Of a stretch of 64,000 nt of DNA, positions 1-13,100 are shown in pieces. Position 1 is the stretch's first letter. Each line of letters starts with the position of its first letter. The translations under genes and the position numbers were made by a program. The stretch is from Zygnema circumcarinatum. Taxonomy: Eukaryota > Streptophyta > Zygnematophyceae > Zygnematales > Zygnemataceae. Where the stretch lies: positions 115,172-179,171 of the forward strand of contig CM074822.1 of assembly GCA_037447605.1 (NCBI GenBank), written 5' to 3'. The notes beneath the pieces are model-generated. The model saw only the letters and a program-made list of their open reading frames with translations, ran no database searches and was not told the DNA's origin.

Positions 1-40
1 AAGCACGAGGGAATGAAGGCTTGCAGCCAGTGAAGAAGAA

Positions 41-150
41 GATCCTCCAGAGAGGGAGGAAGGCAGGGAGGGTCCGTTGGTCGCCATGGCCGTGGCTCCT
101 CCAGAGAGGGCGGGCGGCAGGCCGGGCCCGTCGGCCGCCATGGCCGCGGC
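41..150. repeat. 54-bp tandem duplication
   Basis: Two adjacent copies of a GC-rich 54-bp unit begin at CCTCCAGAGAGGG (44 and 98). The period is a multiple of three, and in one frame it would give two related 18-residue units starting LQRGR, but no supported gene contains it. It may be an exon of a gene lying off the left edge. Confidence 0.6.
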
Positions 151-599
151 AAATCCGGCGACCTCTTCGCGCCGCCTCGCCCGGACCTAGGGAGCGCGCC
201 CTTCTCCTTTCGCGCCGTACGGATCGTACCATGGCGTGTCGTATTGGACCTTCGAAGTCAAAGCTAGACGGTTCAGCGTTGCCAGTTTAATCGCAGTTGG
301 ACGGGCAGTTAGTTATTCGCTAGTTCAACAGGGAGCAATGCAGAAGCAGTACTCTTTTTTCCCCAGATTGCCTTCTTCAAAAGAGAACTCATTCTGATAT
401 TTGAGTGACGACAGTATTTCGCAGTTCTACTGGCGGTTGTCCGAGTGCTCTGAGCCTTCCGCCAATTCGATACCAGAACGAGTACCTCGGAGAAGGCACG
501 ATCCCCCGCAGGAGAGTCATCGTATCGAGGCAAGCAGGTCGAGAAATTGAACAACCTTCTCCTCCTTCTGCTTCGAGGGAGGGCTTGAAGCGTTGTTGC

Positions 600-745
600 G
601 CCTAGGCGTAGTTTTCCGCTCCTCGCTTTTTCCTTTTGGGCTTAGGTCCTCTGCGCCCAGTTCCTCGTGGTTCCCGTGCTGCTTTTGTCCATGTACATTT
701 GATGGCATCGCCATCGTGAGTTCAATGCCACTTCTTTTCTTCAAT
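600..745 (-). repeat. Dispersed repeat family R1, copy A
   Basis: On the minus strand this reads ACTCACGATGGCGATGCCATC, then TGTACATGG, then GGGAACCACGAGGAACTGGGC and GCAGAGGACCTAAG. The same order of blocks recurs near 31.05 kb, 36.1 kb, 56.7 kb and 63.95 kb. The core is a near-palindrome, ATGGC-GA-TGCCAT. No coding potential is evident. It is a non-autonomous interspersed repeat of unknown class. Confidence 0.7.
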
Positions 746-1633
746 TTTTGTCAATGTATTTCAAACCCCCGGGACTGGGGGCTCCCCTTTTCTTAACGAT
801 AAGTTCAAGCGCTTTAGCAGCCACCCGTGTGAAGGTCAGGCATGTCTTGGAGTGGAGGAGGCACCGCAACCACAACCACAACCACAACCACAACAACACA
901 TCGACATTTGAAATGCATAAGAAAAACATTTGGATCCCCGCCAACCGTCCATCCCCACATTTCTGTTGATGCAAAATAATCACATTCCAGAGTTCTTGAG
1001 CTTGTGAGAATTCCTTCGTACACGGCCCTCTCCCGAAACCCAGCAAGCTCTGACTGCTACTCCCTGCCGCTGCTGACGACCCCACCCACATGCTGCCCAA
1101 TAAAGCAGCGGATCGCTTTTGACTCGTCTGCCAGTTGCAGCTACAACCGCAGGGAGAAGCCTGAAGGGGCCAAAGTCTCGAGCTTCCATGGCGCACCAAA
1201 GTAGCTGCTGCTTTAATAAAGAATTACCAGAGAATAAAAAACGCCTACAGGTTCAAGTTCGAGGCAAGTCGTCACCAACGGCGCTGGAGTTGCAACGTGT
1301 GCCACTCGAAAAAATGTGTTCGTCAAGATGATGAACTACTACTCCACGTGCAGAGGCTCAATAAAAAAAACTTAGCGTGCTGAACAAGGACTCGTTTCAC
1401 ACGTCTCAAATAAATTTCTGGCACTCTCTGCCAGTCCGACTGATGGAGGTCAAATGCCGTGGCACTGTAGAAGAAGCTGTACATGCAGGCCAAGCCAAGC
1501 CAAGAGAGGTGCCGATATTGAAGAGGACTCTGAGCCTTCCGGCGAGAGAGGGAGGGAGGGAGGGAGGATCGCTGCAACACTCAAATTGGGTCTCCTCCTA
1601 ATTGAGCAGTTTTTTTGCATGACCGGCCGGTCA

Positions 1634-4600
1634 TCACCAGAGATGGCGGCGGCAGTCAGCCACCTTCGCATGGCCAGTGACGAGCGGCATTCTGCCAAGT
1701 ATTGAGGCGAAGTCGTTGAGGCACGTCGACCTCCTTTGCCAGTGGTTTCCATGGCTGCTAATGCCCGAACTACCAAAATCCTGAAATTTCCCTGTTCACA
1801 AACATCCACTTCAAATGTGGGTCAACAGATGATCGAAGTTGCCAATACAGAAAGGAGCACAGCACACTCGCAACTAACCCTACATGAGAATGCCAGTATG
1901 CATCACCTTTCTAGACATAAGAAACAACCAAAACCACTACCACCCATCAACATGTGATAACAAAAACTCATGGGATGAGTAATGAACACATCTTTCTCGA
2001 CAAACAAACCTCAGAAAGAGACACGGAGTGGTGGGAGTAAAGATAAGGTGAAGCCGTACCTTGCACCCAAACAGGCGGAGCTTCTGTAACGTTGGCCACA
2101 AGCATTGACATTGCAATGTCCTCACAGTTTCTGTAAGAGATCACGGGCACCCGAACAGCAGAATGCCGAAGTCAATGTCTATTCTCAAGTTCATATATTT
2201 GACATCTCAGCTGGTCTATGGATGGGTACAATGGTTTTGTCTGCCGTTCTTTCCCACCATCTACTCCTCAACTAACGCAGGCCACCACCAACAACTTACA
2301 GAGCTGCGGTCATGTCGACCTCTCCATCACCACTTGTGTGCAAATGGCATATCAGTTCTTTCCAAGCTAATCTATGAAGTTCGTCTCTTTTCTCTCGAAC
2401 TCCCACAAAACCAAAAGAGCACGTGACCAAAGCAGCAAGACGACGCAAAACGGCAATCACGCTTGCGGTTCAAGTCGTTACCTATTCTTGGTCACGTAGT
2501 CTCGTATCGATTGCGGCATCTCATTAGTATAAATCGAAAAGTATTTGTGGTGAATGAATGCCGCCTTGGAAAGCACCATGGAATATGTCCCGTGCCACCA
2601 AATATACCACCAACCGCCATAGCCATATTTCCCTGTTTCTGAATCGTCCCCTACCCTCTGCATACCAACCAAAGCAAGAACAGTTCCAATCAGGACCCCC
2701 AATAGAGCAAGCGAGCGAGTGAAACACCCGCTTACACAGCCATGCACGTGCATGCAGCTTTATGTTTCTAGCCATCAAGAGGCCTCTACATAACGTACGA
2801 TCTGAACATTCAAAAGTCAGGACAGGAGCAAAACGGAAACGAAACTGAAAGCGTAACTGAGACAGTTCTACGGAGGCAGAGTGTCGTCAGTTATGTGAAG
2901 ACATAGGAGGTAACTTCAAAAACTCACCGACGGAGCAGTTAGCATGTGAGTCCTTGGAACGAACCCAACCATTGCGTCCCGGGAAGCCCTCCAAACGGCG
3001 AAAGCGAGTTCAAGACTCGGACAGGAAACGAGAACATCATCATCTACAGAAAAGACTGCATCTGTGCGCAAGCCTTCAAGGGGTTTCATGCGGCTGTTTA
3101 AACTATTCTCGGTACGAATGTCGTAAATAACTTCAATGTCCTTTTTCCGGGGAGCTACTCCTGCCGCAATGGCTGCCTTCAGCTTCTTCGGCGGCTCTGC
3201 GGATTCACTCCATACAACTCGAATGGAATCAAGGTTGTTGCATGCTGCATAGTGGCTCACACACTTCACTAACAGATCATGGCGTTTCCATGTGTTTACA
3301 AGAATAGTATAGTTTTCACTGCAAGGCACAGAAAGGGAAAAAAAAAAAGGGGGGAACCAAGAAAGGATAATTCATCACTAAAAGTCATTGACATAAATTT
3401 CTGTTCGTTGAGGACAACGCAGCACTGAATACATCCTGCCTTGCAAGCATGAAGACTTCCATAACGGAAAAAAAAAGGACAAGTGGAGCAATTTAGATTG
3501 AAATGCCTTACGTGTAATAACTAAAGAGCATCGGTTTAGGACATAGGTTTACAATTGCTGTCCACAGGTTCAAGAAATAATGGTTGAGGACTTGCGCTCA
3601 GTATACAAAGCCCTAACCAATTTTCCCCAACTAAGCGAATTTTTACGTGCACAATTGGAAAAATTCCTTCCAAAGCAAAAATTAACGAATTGCGAAATCT
3701 ACTAAGCGACAGCAACGGTTCACATTTTCGTGATTTACCTCATGATCAAAAAAATGCCTGCGCTCACGACGGACGGCTATACCGAGTTTCATACAGCAAA
3801 CAGGTGTTTCGGGAAAATAGCTTTCCGAGATTCCTATCGCGCCGGTAAGCCTTCGACTATGGTGATTAATAAATGCAGAAACATAGAGTTGAAGAATTTC
3901 TGCTTATCATGGCTGACAACGACCAATGCTGACAACAGCTTCTGACCCACAATCACTTCCCGCGGTATGGTATGTTTTACAGCGTAACCAGCCAACCAAT
4001 TTCGGGGTTTCATACGACTGGGGCAACTATGCGAACCGTCTGGCAGACGTTTAAAAGAACCACGAGGAAGCAACACACTCGACGCCAAGACAAAGGAATC
4101 ACTATGAAAAAATGATCTGAGACCAGCTTTGGCTGTCTTTCAAACAAGCTGAGTGAGGATGAGGGTGAAGGAGCCGAAATTAACTCATGAACTGGTGGCA
4201 AATTTACTGGTAATCAAAAACAACTCACCATCTCCAAAGTAACGTGCTATAGGGGAAGCAATCAGCTTCAGCCTGCTCCTCTTATCCTAAGCAAAAAGAG
4301 TCTTCAGAGTCATCCTTGATCAATGAGTTGATTTCAAAACGATTCACTAACAGTGGGGGAAAACGAAAGGGAGTCCTTTTTTAAACCGCTTACAGGCTAC
4401 CTACTTCGAGCCAGTCACGCGGCCAAATGCTCTATCATCGTCCTTCCCCCTCTGCTTACTGTACTTCAAACTTTCAGATCTGTTCAACCACCGCACATAG
4501 CTCATCTCCATGCTCAGCAACCAGTCCTGGTTGGTAAGAAGTCAGAGTGTGTCGAACTCTTACCTAGGCTCCACAGGGGGCGGAAGCGTCCAGCCTTGCG

Positions 4601-4787
4601 ACACAACCACGCGGATGCTCGCCGAGCACGCCGCAAAGAGCAGAATGACTAAGAATAGAACCGACAGCAGCCTCCGCTGCTCAACGCGCGCCACCATCTG
4701 CACGAGAGGGTGCCGCAGCCAGATGCTGCGTTCCAGCAGCGACGCCTTCATCGCGGAGTCCTTCGCTTTCAGAGGTTCCCACAGCAT
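1634..4787 (-). CDS. GT64 family glycosyltransferase (EPC1/GMT1-like)
   Basis: Probable Golgi type II membrane glycosyltransferase of family GT64 (EXT C-terminal fold). The plant member EPC1/GMT1 mannosylates glycosyl-inositol-phosphorylceramides, so that role is inferred. Minus-strand exons: 4564-4787 (start ATG at 4787; hydrophobic anchor LLSVLFLVILLFAAC), 4229-4272, then 2928-3318, 2482-2657, 2060-2130 and 1634-1791 (TGA at 1634-1636). Conserved landmarks in order: NTWKRHDLL, VWSE, SLNSR, the nucleotide-sugar/metal motif SVDDDVLV, GFVPR, SGTYSMVLSKAAF-like HGTYSMVLSKAAF, NCEDIAMS, GISS, and the C-terminal GRMPLV. The phases of the last four exons match. The 4229-4272 and 2928-3318 exons do not join in frame, so one short exon between 3320 and 4228 is unresolved. 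The length (about 350-370 residues) fits EPC1-type proteins. It shares its upstream region with the RWP-RK gene. Confidence 0.85.
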
Positions 4788-5882
4788 GACCCCCCCCCCC
4801 TTCCCCGCCTAGCCCCGAATCTGCAGATTCCTTTCAACCTTCAAACCTTCAAACCACCTCCCGCCTTGAGGAGCAAATCCGTCCCGCAACAAAGCTCAAT
4901 CCTCCCCTCAACCCTCACACATGCCACCTCCACTCCTCCTCTCCCTCTCCCTCTCCCTCTCCCTCTCCCTCCCTCTCCCTCCCTCTCCCTCCCTCCCTCC
5001 CTCCCTCCCTCCCTCCCTCTCCCTCCCCTTGCGAACTGTCTCAGTCGCGCACAGAGAGGCAGAGGCCTTTTCCCTCCCTCCCAGGAGACGGCGGCATCAA
5101 AGGTGCGCCGCCCACATGGGCCGGTCAACGGCAGTCTGCTTGCCCATGCGCGTTGCCCAGGAGGAAGCAGCCCCCACCAGGCCCTGCCCGCGCGAGCCGC
5201 CCATCGGGCCATGTCCCCCCCCTGCCCGGCCGGCCGAGCCTGCCTGACACCGCCCGCCCGGATCTGCTGCAGGCCCCGGCACCCCCGCCCTCCGCAGTCT
5301 GCGCTCTGCGGCCAATGAGATCACGCCAAGTCAGCACATATCGAAACGCGCTACCGTACAGTACTCTGATTGCCGTACAATATCATACGGTCCTTTTTCT
5401 CGTACGAACGTACGGACGGTATAGCCGTCCGCGGGCCCCACCGCCTCCGGCGTCCCAAATTGATAATCCAATGACGATCCGCCACGTCTGCAAAAATCTA
5501 GAGAGGCGCCACGTATCCTTCAGAGAGAGGGGCCCAGTGGGCTCTACCGCGGTATAGGAGCTATGGGGTTGGGGGACCTTGGTTTGTCTGTCCAACAGGA
5601 CGGCGAACAGAACGGCTTCATATGCGGGGCAGTCGCTGCTGCAACACGGAACGGCGGGCGCGTTCGCACGTGTGAGCCGCGAGGAAGGCCGGGGAGACGA
5701 GGCGGGCGGGCCGAGGGGGCGGTGGGGTGGAAACGCCCGCTCGCCCGGGGAGAGGGGGCGGGGGGCGCTCGCTCTCATAGCCATGGCCATGGCCGGGGCC
5801 GGGGGAGGGGAGGGGAGGGGGAGGGGGAGGAGAAGGTGCATGTGCTCCCGTTGGGGAGGCATTGGCGGCAGGGGCGCGGCAA
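4788..5882. promoter_or_regulatory. Divergent intergenic region, GT64 / RWP-RK
   Basis: About 1.1 kb between two divergently oriented start codons. It contains a C-run (about 4791-4800), a (CCCTCT)n tract, a GC-rich stretch, and a cluster of GTAC-centred motifs at 5355-5420 (CCGTACAGTAC, GCCGTACAAT, CGTACGAACGTACGG). The role as shared promoter is inferred from position only. Confidence 0.45.
4933..5028 (+). repeat. (CCCTCT)n microsatellite
   Basis: Imperfect pyrimidine hexamer/tetramer tract (CCCTCT then CCCTCC) between the divergent GT64 and RWP-RK genes. Confidence 0.9.
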
Positions 5883-8800
5883 ATGGAACACTGCCCCTCC
5901 GACTTTGACGACTTGGAGATTCCCCTCTTCGACTCGGCCCTGGACGAGCTTCACTTCCCGTCCTTTCTCTTCAAAGACGTTGAAGCTTCTGCGTGTCTCT
6001 CCGGTTCGTCGAGTTCCAAGTTTGAAGCGGACGATCTCAGGGACCTTCTGCCGAGGCTCAGCCCGGACTGGGCCAGTCAGGGCTTCCCGCTGTTAGTAGA
6101 CGAGTTTTCTGAGCTCAGTGATTTGGATGAGGCTCCTGGGCTCGAACAGTTCACACATGGGCTTCCTCCTGCGTTTCTCGGTCTCCTGGCTGACAATGAC
6201 GCCTACACTGTTGCGAGTATCCTGGACTCGGATGCAATGGAGGGGACCGTGGAAGCCACAGCCGGCAACTCCGAGCTTGGCGCCCTATCAATCACGGTGC
6301 CTTACCCTCCTGCCGATGTTGCAGACGAGCGGCCAACAGTGCCTCCTCCAAGTCTGCCAACAGCGTCAGATCTCCAGGTACCTAGACACGGGTCATCCAA
6401 GAACACGTTTGAAGAAATTAACGACGACGCGTGGTTATGGAGTGGCTGGAGATCCGACGGAGAAGTAGAACATGCGGGCGCCAAGAATCAGCTTTCGTCC
6501 GAGGTGCCAGTTGGGACAGGTTTGCGGAAGGACGTTCCCGTAAGGAAAGATGCCTCCTTGGAATGGATCAAAAAATTTGAAGAGGGAGGACCTATTGTAT
6601 CGCAAAGTGGTGACGTGACCATTGTCTGCTGCAGTTGCGAAGTCCTACGACGAGTCATTCATTCGAATGGTGAGTGCATATCTACTGATGCGCAAATGCG
6701 CCCTTGAACTTCGTTGAGGGCCTTCAGGATTTCGGTTGAGAGACAAACGTGCTAATTTAGCTGGATTAATACAGGGTCGCCCGTAAAACTGTGAATGAGC
6801 ATTGTGAGACGACCCATAGAAGCAATTAACTGTCTATGTTGGCTGGAGCCTACTATTGGACAGCTTTCTACATTGTGGCTCACGGAGTGCTGCTGTTGGT
6901 GCATATGAGAACAGTTCTGTACGGCTCTAATCATGTGTCAAACTTTTTGGCAGTCTTCTCGGACTTACTCCTCCTTGCGTTCTTTCTTCTTAGTACACCT
7001 GGCTGCAAACAAGAGTAGTCTATCAGAACGTTTTCTACGCAACACATTCTAGAACACGGAATTGCTTTTTCAACCTGCAGGTTGCTAACCTCTCATTGCT
7101 GAGAGTTCATTTGCCTCTTTAATGACTTAAGTATACTTCAGATGCGACTCATGCGATTTTTGGTGTTCGAGGGAAGAATTTACTGAGATGTTGAATGTTT
7201 GGTCAACTTGCAGGTGTGTACGACACAAAGCTGGAGTTTCACTTCAGCCATTCAAGAAGCTGTCACGCAGTTCTTCACACACGGAAAAGTAGTGATAATG
7301 GTCGCCTGGCAATCTTGGAACAACAAGTGGAAGAGTGAGTCTGTCAACCTCTAGGCCCTTGACATTGCGGTCTGTCACGTCGATTTGATTCCTTTATACT
7401 GTATTTGTCAACTGAAGATTGTGCTTGTTTATGAGTGATAAGCGGACCCTCAACCAAGTAGTACGAGATCCCCTTGCCTTCGTTTGTACCCTACGATAGT
7501 TCCATCAGTCGTGAGCAACCCTTATTTTCTTCCCTCTCCTTTCCCTCTCAATGAAACTATGTCAATATACTGAAAAGAGAGCGAGGTTGGATCCCACATC
7601 CATACGAGCCCCTGTCTCGCTCACCTCTCAAGTTGAAACGAAAACCACTGACATAGAACCTGTCCAATCCCTTGTTTCCGGGTTTGCAGACTCCCCCCCG
7701 GCGACGCAGAGTACAGCATTGCGCAGTTCCTTGCGCGCTACAGTCTGCTACGGCAGGCGGAGGCCTTCGTCCTCTGCTACGACTCCCGTGCGAGCGGCGC
7801 TGAACCCTGCAGCCGGGGGAGCTCTGAACCCCGAGGGCAGACCGCAGGGCCGGGCATCTTGAGGAGATGCCTGCAGCCCCTCTCCAGTGAGAGGGCCAAC
7901 AGCGCCGGTCAGTTTTATGGCATCTCAGGTAGGCAGAGCCGAGCTTTTATTTGTTACCTGCAGCAAGGATAACACTCCCCTCCCCCTCCCCCTCCCCTCC
8001 CTCCCCTCCCCCTCCCCCTCCCCCTCCCCCTCCCCCTCCCCCTCCCCCTCCCCCTCCCCCTCCCCCTCCCCCTCCCCTCCCCCTCCCCCTCCCCCTCCCC
8101 CTCCCCCTCCCCCTCCCCCTCCCCCTCCCCTCCCCTCCCCCTCCCCCTCCCCCTCCCCCTCCCCCCTCCCCCTCCCCTCCTCCCCTCCCCTCACTCCCCT
8201 CCCCCCTCCCCCTCCCCCTCCCCCTCCCCCTCCCCCTCCCCCTCCCCCTCCCCCTCCCCCTCCCCCCTCCGTTCGGCCCTTAATCAATTTACGCATTTTG
8301 TGGAGTTGCTCAGTTATAACTGAAAAGATAACCCTCCTAATGAGAATCATTAGGCGCAGAATGGACAACAGAGCTCTCCGGTCGGACCACAGTGTGCAAC
8401 TCGGAAACTTCCGAACTGCAGCGAAGGGACAGTTGGGGGAGTGTGGGTACAGCCGCACAACCGCCGTTGTCTGTCAACAAACCACTTGCAAAGAGTGGTG
8501 CTGCAGAGCAGGTGCATGGCTGCCCTTGCTCTCACATAGCTCTTTACTCAATGCATCGGCGAGGGGTTTCTGTCAAAACATGGAATGGTTTATGTCATAT
8601 AATGCAAATGACACGTTGTTGGATTGCTGCATGGCGGCAGAGGGAGCGAACGAGCAAGCTGCGAGTGGCAGATTTGGCGACGCATTTCCATCTGCCCATC
8701 AACCTTGCGGCTAAGGAGCTGGGCATTTGCCCGACGGTGCTGAAGAAAATTTGCAGACGAAATAACATGCGGCGGTGGCCTCATCGGAAGGTGAGCCGAG

Positions 8801-9129
8801 GGGGGCGGTTTGGATGGTGCAATACTTGCAGACTATGCAGACTCATTGTGCTTCCGCTCTTAAGCAGGACCCTGCTCGTTGATGCTGTGTGAGTTTTTGC
8901 CATGGTGCTGCCACCAAAAGGGTCATCTTTTTGACAAAGTCATCTTTTTGACAAAGTTAGGCCTGGCATTCCCGTGCTGCAGATAAAGAGCATTGAGCGA
9001 ATCATCGCAACTTTGGAGCAGACTCTTGCAGAGGGGGTGACGTCAGGCGAGGAAGCCATTCGCACAGAAATAGCGCAGCTGCGGCAGGAAAGGGAGCACT
9101 TGTGTGCGGGCCTGCTTGGCGATCTATAG
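5883..9129 (+). CDS. RWP-RK domain transcription factor
   Basis: Plant/algal nuclear DNA-binding regulator of the RWP-RK (RKD/NIN-like) superfamily, typically linked to nitrogen response or gamete/egg programmes; the target pathway here is unknown. Exons 5883-6669, 7214-7334, 7690-7928, 8393-8790 and 8983-9129 join in matching phases to 563 residues. The start is ATG 5883 (the frame is open further upstream but only from a TTG). Residues 1-262 are acidic and low in recognisable domains. The segment spanning exons 1-3 contains a conserved-looking C/H-rich block (VCCSCEVLRRVIHSNG, then SHSRSCHAVLHTRK, then IAQFLARYSLLRQAEAFVL) resembling the region upstream of RWP-RK in RKD-type proteins. The RWP-RK domain is about residues 466-530: LPINLAAKELGICPTVLKK, then the signature RRWPHRK at 509-515, followed by IKSIERIIATLEQ, and a C-terminal coiled coil (EIAQLRQEREHL). 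Intron 3 carries a 300-bp CCCCTC tract. The exact start of exon 4 is the least certain point. Confidence 0.9.
7974..8272 (+). repeat. (CCCCTC)n microsatellite in RWP-RK intron 3
   Basis: About 300 bp of nearly pure CCCCTC/CCCCT units, all C/T on the sense strand, inside the intron 7929-8392. Confidence 0.92.
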
Positions 9130-10107
9130 CTCTGCAATGGTTTGAGCAGAAATTGTCAGTTTCTTTCACAGGTAGTAGCAGCAAGGGCTTGCTTACAGCG
9201 GCAGTCGTCAGGAATCCATTAGTTATTATTGGCCACAGAAGCAGGGACTCGTCCATGCCGTCAGTTAGAATATTTACAGAGCTTCTCATCTGTTTCTGAT
9301 ACGACTTGGTCCTTTTAGGGTTAAAAGCTCACCTATCGGATCTACCTGCATCCCGGAGGTCCTTCAGAGTGTTAGGGTAGAAGAGGTAAAAAAATTGGCT
9401 ACTGAGGTCAGGAGCACGGTAGGCAGAAGTCATGGTTAGGTCGGCAGACACTGGCCCGTGTGGAACAGTCGCTGCATGTCCATAGCTCGGCATGCATGCA
9501 CGATTGCAGCCGTGACTGCAGCACAGTGCAGAAGAGTCGTTTTTTTTCTTGCAAGTGCGTCTGTGTTTTTTGTCTCGGACCCTGAAAAGCATCTATGGAA
9601 CATTGTCTGAAGGTTCATCTTCGAATTCCACCGTGTTCTGAATGCGAGAAAGAAATGGGGAAAGATTTGAGAGAGCACAGAAAGGTTCGAAACGGCGCCT
9701 TCCAAATGGCATGTACTTGTCGTTTTTTTTTTTTTGGAAATGCGCCCCAAAGACATGCTCGTGTTGTTCGCATGCACTGGGCATAGCAGCTCAGTGAAAG
9801 GGAATACGATACAGAGCAATACGATACCTTACGATACGATACGACAATTTACAATACGATACGATACTATGAGATACGATACATGGCCTATCGATTTCAA
9901 TTGAGCGATGCGATACATAGCAAGAAGTACGATACGGTACGATATTAAATATATCTCGATGTATCTCGATGCGATGCAGCGGCGGCAAGGTCCGGCGGCG
10001 CAGAAAGGCAGGCAGCCCTAATCCGTCCTCGCGCTGGGCTCTGTATTGGCAGCTGGTGCTGCTGCTACTGCTGCGCAGGCTCGGGGGATTCGACCTGCGT
10101 CAATTCA
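9130..10107. other. Intergenic RWP-RK / TBC, with CGATA array
   Basis: No gene recognised. The only structured content is a T-run (9722-9736) and a degenerate ATACGATACG array at about 9800-9970, annotated separately. Confidence 0.5.
9800..9975. repeat. Degenerate (CGATA)n array
   Basis: Repeated ACGATACGATA units interrupted by related words (ATACGATACC, GATGCGATACAT) and ending in two copies of TATCTCGATG. A shorter relative lies at 57101-57170 (CACGATACGATACG, CCGATACGATATGG). Confidence 0.75.
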
Positions 10108-13100
10108 ATGGCAGATGGTAAGGGCAGTGCCAGCAGCTCAAGCAAGCCGGTTCCCGCCTGGCTCAATTCTAGTGTGTGGCATTCGAATGAGAGGCCAGTG
10201 CGATCAAGCTCTCTTTCCAAGAGTGTAAGTCAGGATGAGCCTGAGCAGGAGGTTTTTACAGCCACAGGAGAAAGCGTCAGCGGTCGTGGGAGCGCTGAGA
10301 GCCAAAATGAAAAGGGTCCTACCGAAGAATGGAGAAAGGATAGAGAGAGGATGCGGGAGAGTACGGCGATGAGAAGTTCGAACTTTGTCTTTGGGAGCTC
10401 GAATGGCGGAGGCTATGGTGGATTGCGGCAAGATAGAAGCGAAAAAAGTGCAGCTCCATGGGAAGAGACAAAAACGAGTAGTGGGGCAGAACCGCGAGAG
10501 CCACCTGTGATTCCGCATATGACAGACAACGCGGCATTGGATGCGTTCTCGGGGAATGATGCGACGTCGTTTCGCGGAGAAGATGATCGACTGGAAGTAG
10601 AGAGAAAGACTGCTCGATTTTACAGTGAGGTTAGCGAGGTCTTTCTTTCCTTTTCACAGAAATGAAGAAATTTTGAAGTTCGAAGTACTCGCAACATTTT
10701 TCTTAAATTGTTGCCGAAATAACTTCAATTCTTCAAACGCCTCGGAATGCCCCATTGTCTACTAGCCGCATTAAATTAATACAGTGCAGAGGTAGGATGG
10801 GCTCAAAAAAGAAAGTTCATCTAATATATGAGAGCATCCCTAAAGCACATAAAAGCCTCACATGCAATGCTAACAGTTGTCGGATTATTAATACCATGAA
10901 AGCTGTGCTGCATGTTTGTTCCAATTGTTCGTGCGTATACACGTATCTGCACGGTCTGCAGCTAGCCCAACAGAAAATAAAAATCACGGAATTGCGGCGG
11001 CTTGCTATGACCGGGATTCCCAACGAGGGAAGTTTGCGGGCAACGACATGGAAGGCATGTGCTTAAGTCAATTCCTTACCTTGGTCCGAAGCTGGGCAGA
11101 CTGGTCACTACACTGATGAAATTAGCTACAGAAATGGTAGTCATTGAGAAATTGAAGGACTCAACATGTGTCAGTCTGCTTGCAAGGAGCTATACTTTAT
11201 GTCCTTCATTCCTGAAAGAGTTGTTAACGGATGTTTCCTTGGGCCATCTCATTTTGCTGATGTGTGCCTTCCTTTTGACAACTTTCTCGACTTTCGAGGT
11301 CGTTTCCTCCCTCAAAGGTGTAATCAACGTCTTTGAACTACTATATTTCGGTCTGAAAGTATTGTGCCTTTTGAAGCTACAGTCACTGACTCTCAAGCAT
11401 TTTCACGTACCTGACGACGCCATGCTCTTACCCTGATGTTGACATATGCTGTTATAATAGATGATCATTCGGGAAAAGAACAACTTCAAATGCGACATAA
11501 AGATCTACCCTTGTTTTGGTTCCATCTGTCCTATAATAAACCTTCTGCCAAGCAAAATTTATGCTACAGACTTCAGATCGTCTAGGAGCCCCACCTTGAA
11601 ATCGCCTTTCTTGCGATGAATTGCTTGCAGCTACTGCTCGGCTATCTTCCTTGTAATTCAGAGAACTGGGAGGCCGAGTTGGCGAGAAAAAGAGTGGAAT
11701 ATGCAGAATTTCGAGAAGAATTTATCATTAATCCTGTAAGTTCTCTTACGTGGCAGGTCTGAGGCGCTGTGTGATGTACTTTACTTTCTCCGCCTTCAGT
11801 GAGCAAACAATGACATCAAGTAACAACCTTCTCTGTCGCCTTCGAACATTTTAATACCTAGGGCAGGGTGGTTTAAGTTATACAGGTTTTCCATAGCACA
11901 ACATCCCTTCCTAAGCAGGGTTCTTGCCGAACAAGGGTCAGCTTGAGGATTTGAAATTGATAGCTCAAGCTATATGGTTTCAATCATTCTCATTTGTTTT
12001 TACTCGTCTCATTTTAAACCACAGACAGAAGTGGCAAGACGTAAGGAGGCTGAAGCTATGCGGGCAAGTCGGAGAAGTATGATGCAGATCGAGGATGAGC
12101 AGGATTGGAGTGAACTCAGGGGCATTGATGCAACTGACCACCCACTCAGTCAAGGGCCATCCTCAATATGGCACCAATACTTCAAGGTTGGCTGCCTTTC
12201 ACAATCATGCGTTCTTTCTCGAGGCTAATTTTCTCGATGTAAACAATGGGCATTTTGTGCAGGTTGTTGCTTTTCTTACCGCTTGTCCGTCTCCTGAAAG
12301 CCTGTCCTGATTTTGAGTGTTTGCATTCTGTCATTCTGTCTTGGGGGATCGAAAGCTCTTTGCATCTGCTTGCATAATCTTCTCTAATGGAGATGTGCTT
12401 GTTTGAGCAGGACACAGAGCTTGTAGAGCAGATTGACAGAGACGTGAAAAGGACGCATCCCGACCTTCCATTTTTCAACAGTGAGGATGGCAGTGCGGCC
12501 GCAACTCAAGTAAGGGACTTCCCCTTCAGGCTTTCAACTTGTAAGTGCAGAACGCATTTTGCTGGGTTTCAACATCTCTTTCCATTTGTCTGCATATGTC
12601 TGAGGTTTCCTTTGTTTTTATATGGCAGGATGCAATGCGACGGATTCTTTTTGTCTTTGCCAAATTGAACCCCGGTATTCGATACGTTCAAGGCATGAAT
12701 GAAGTGCTTGCGCCGCTGCTGTATATATTCTCCACCGATCCCGATATAGAGACTGCAGTGAGTATGCATTTGTAAATATCTTGATTATGCCTTTGGCATA
12801 GTGAATCAATCATGGAACTTACAAATCAGTTGTATAACGTCGTCGTTTGAGACTGGAAAACGATGACTTTTTTAATAAGTATATTTGAACAAAACATGAA
12901 CAGAACATTGACATATCAAGATAACCGCCCCATTGTGTCTTTTTTATGCCATACGAGCTGCTTTACCATGACTCAAATGCTAACGTTTCGGTTTCCTCTC
13001 CCTGCAGGCACATGCTGAGCCCGATGCTTTCTATTGTTTTTCTGCATTGCTTGGGGATTTTCGCGATCACTTTTGTCAGCAGCTCGACAATTCTGTGGTT

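Larger units (their letters stand above)
1..1633. other. No supported gene; left flank
   Basis: No family-recognisable coding exon was found. The stretch holds the 54-bp duplication at the left edge, one copy of a dispersed repeat (600-745), and a short (CCACAA)n tract near 867-892. It lies downstream of the GT64 gene, so part of it is probably that gene's 3' UTR. Confidence 0.5.

Noticed and set aside
5862-5882. Earlier start for the RWP-RK protein at 5862
   Set aside because: The codon is TTG; the first in-frame ATG is at 5883.
10046-10107. Alternative ATG at 10046 for the TBC gene
   Set aside because: It is in a different frame from the TBC coding exon.
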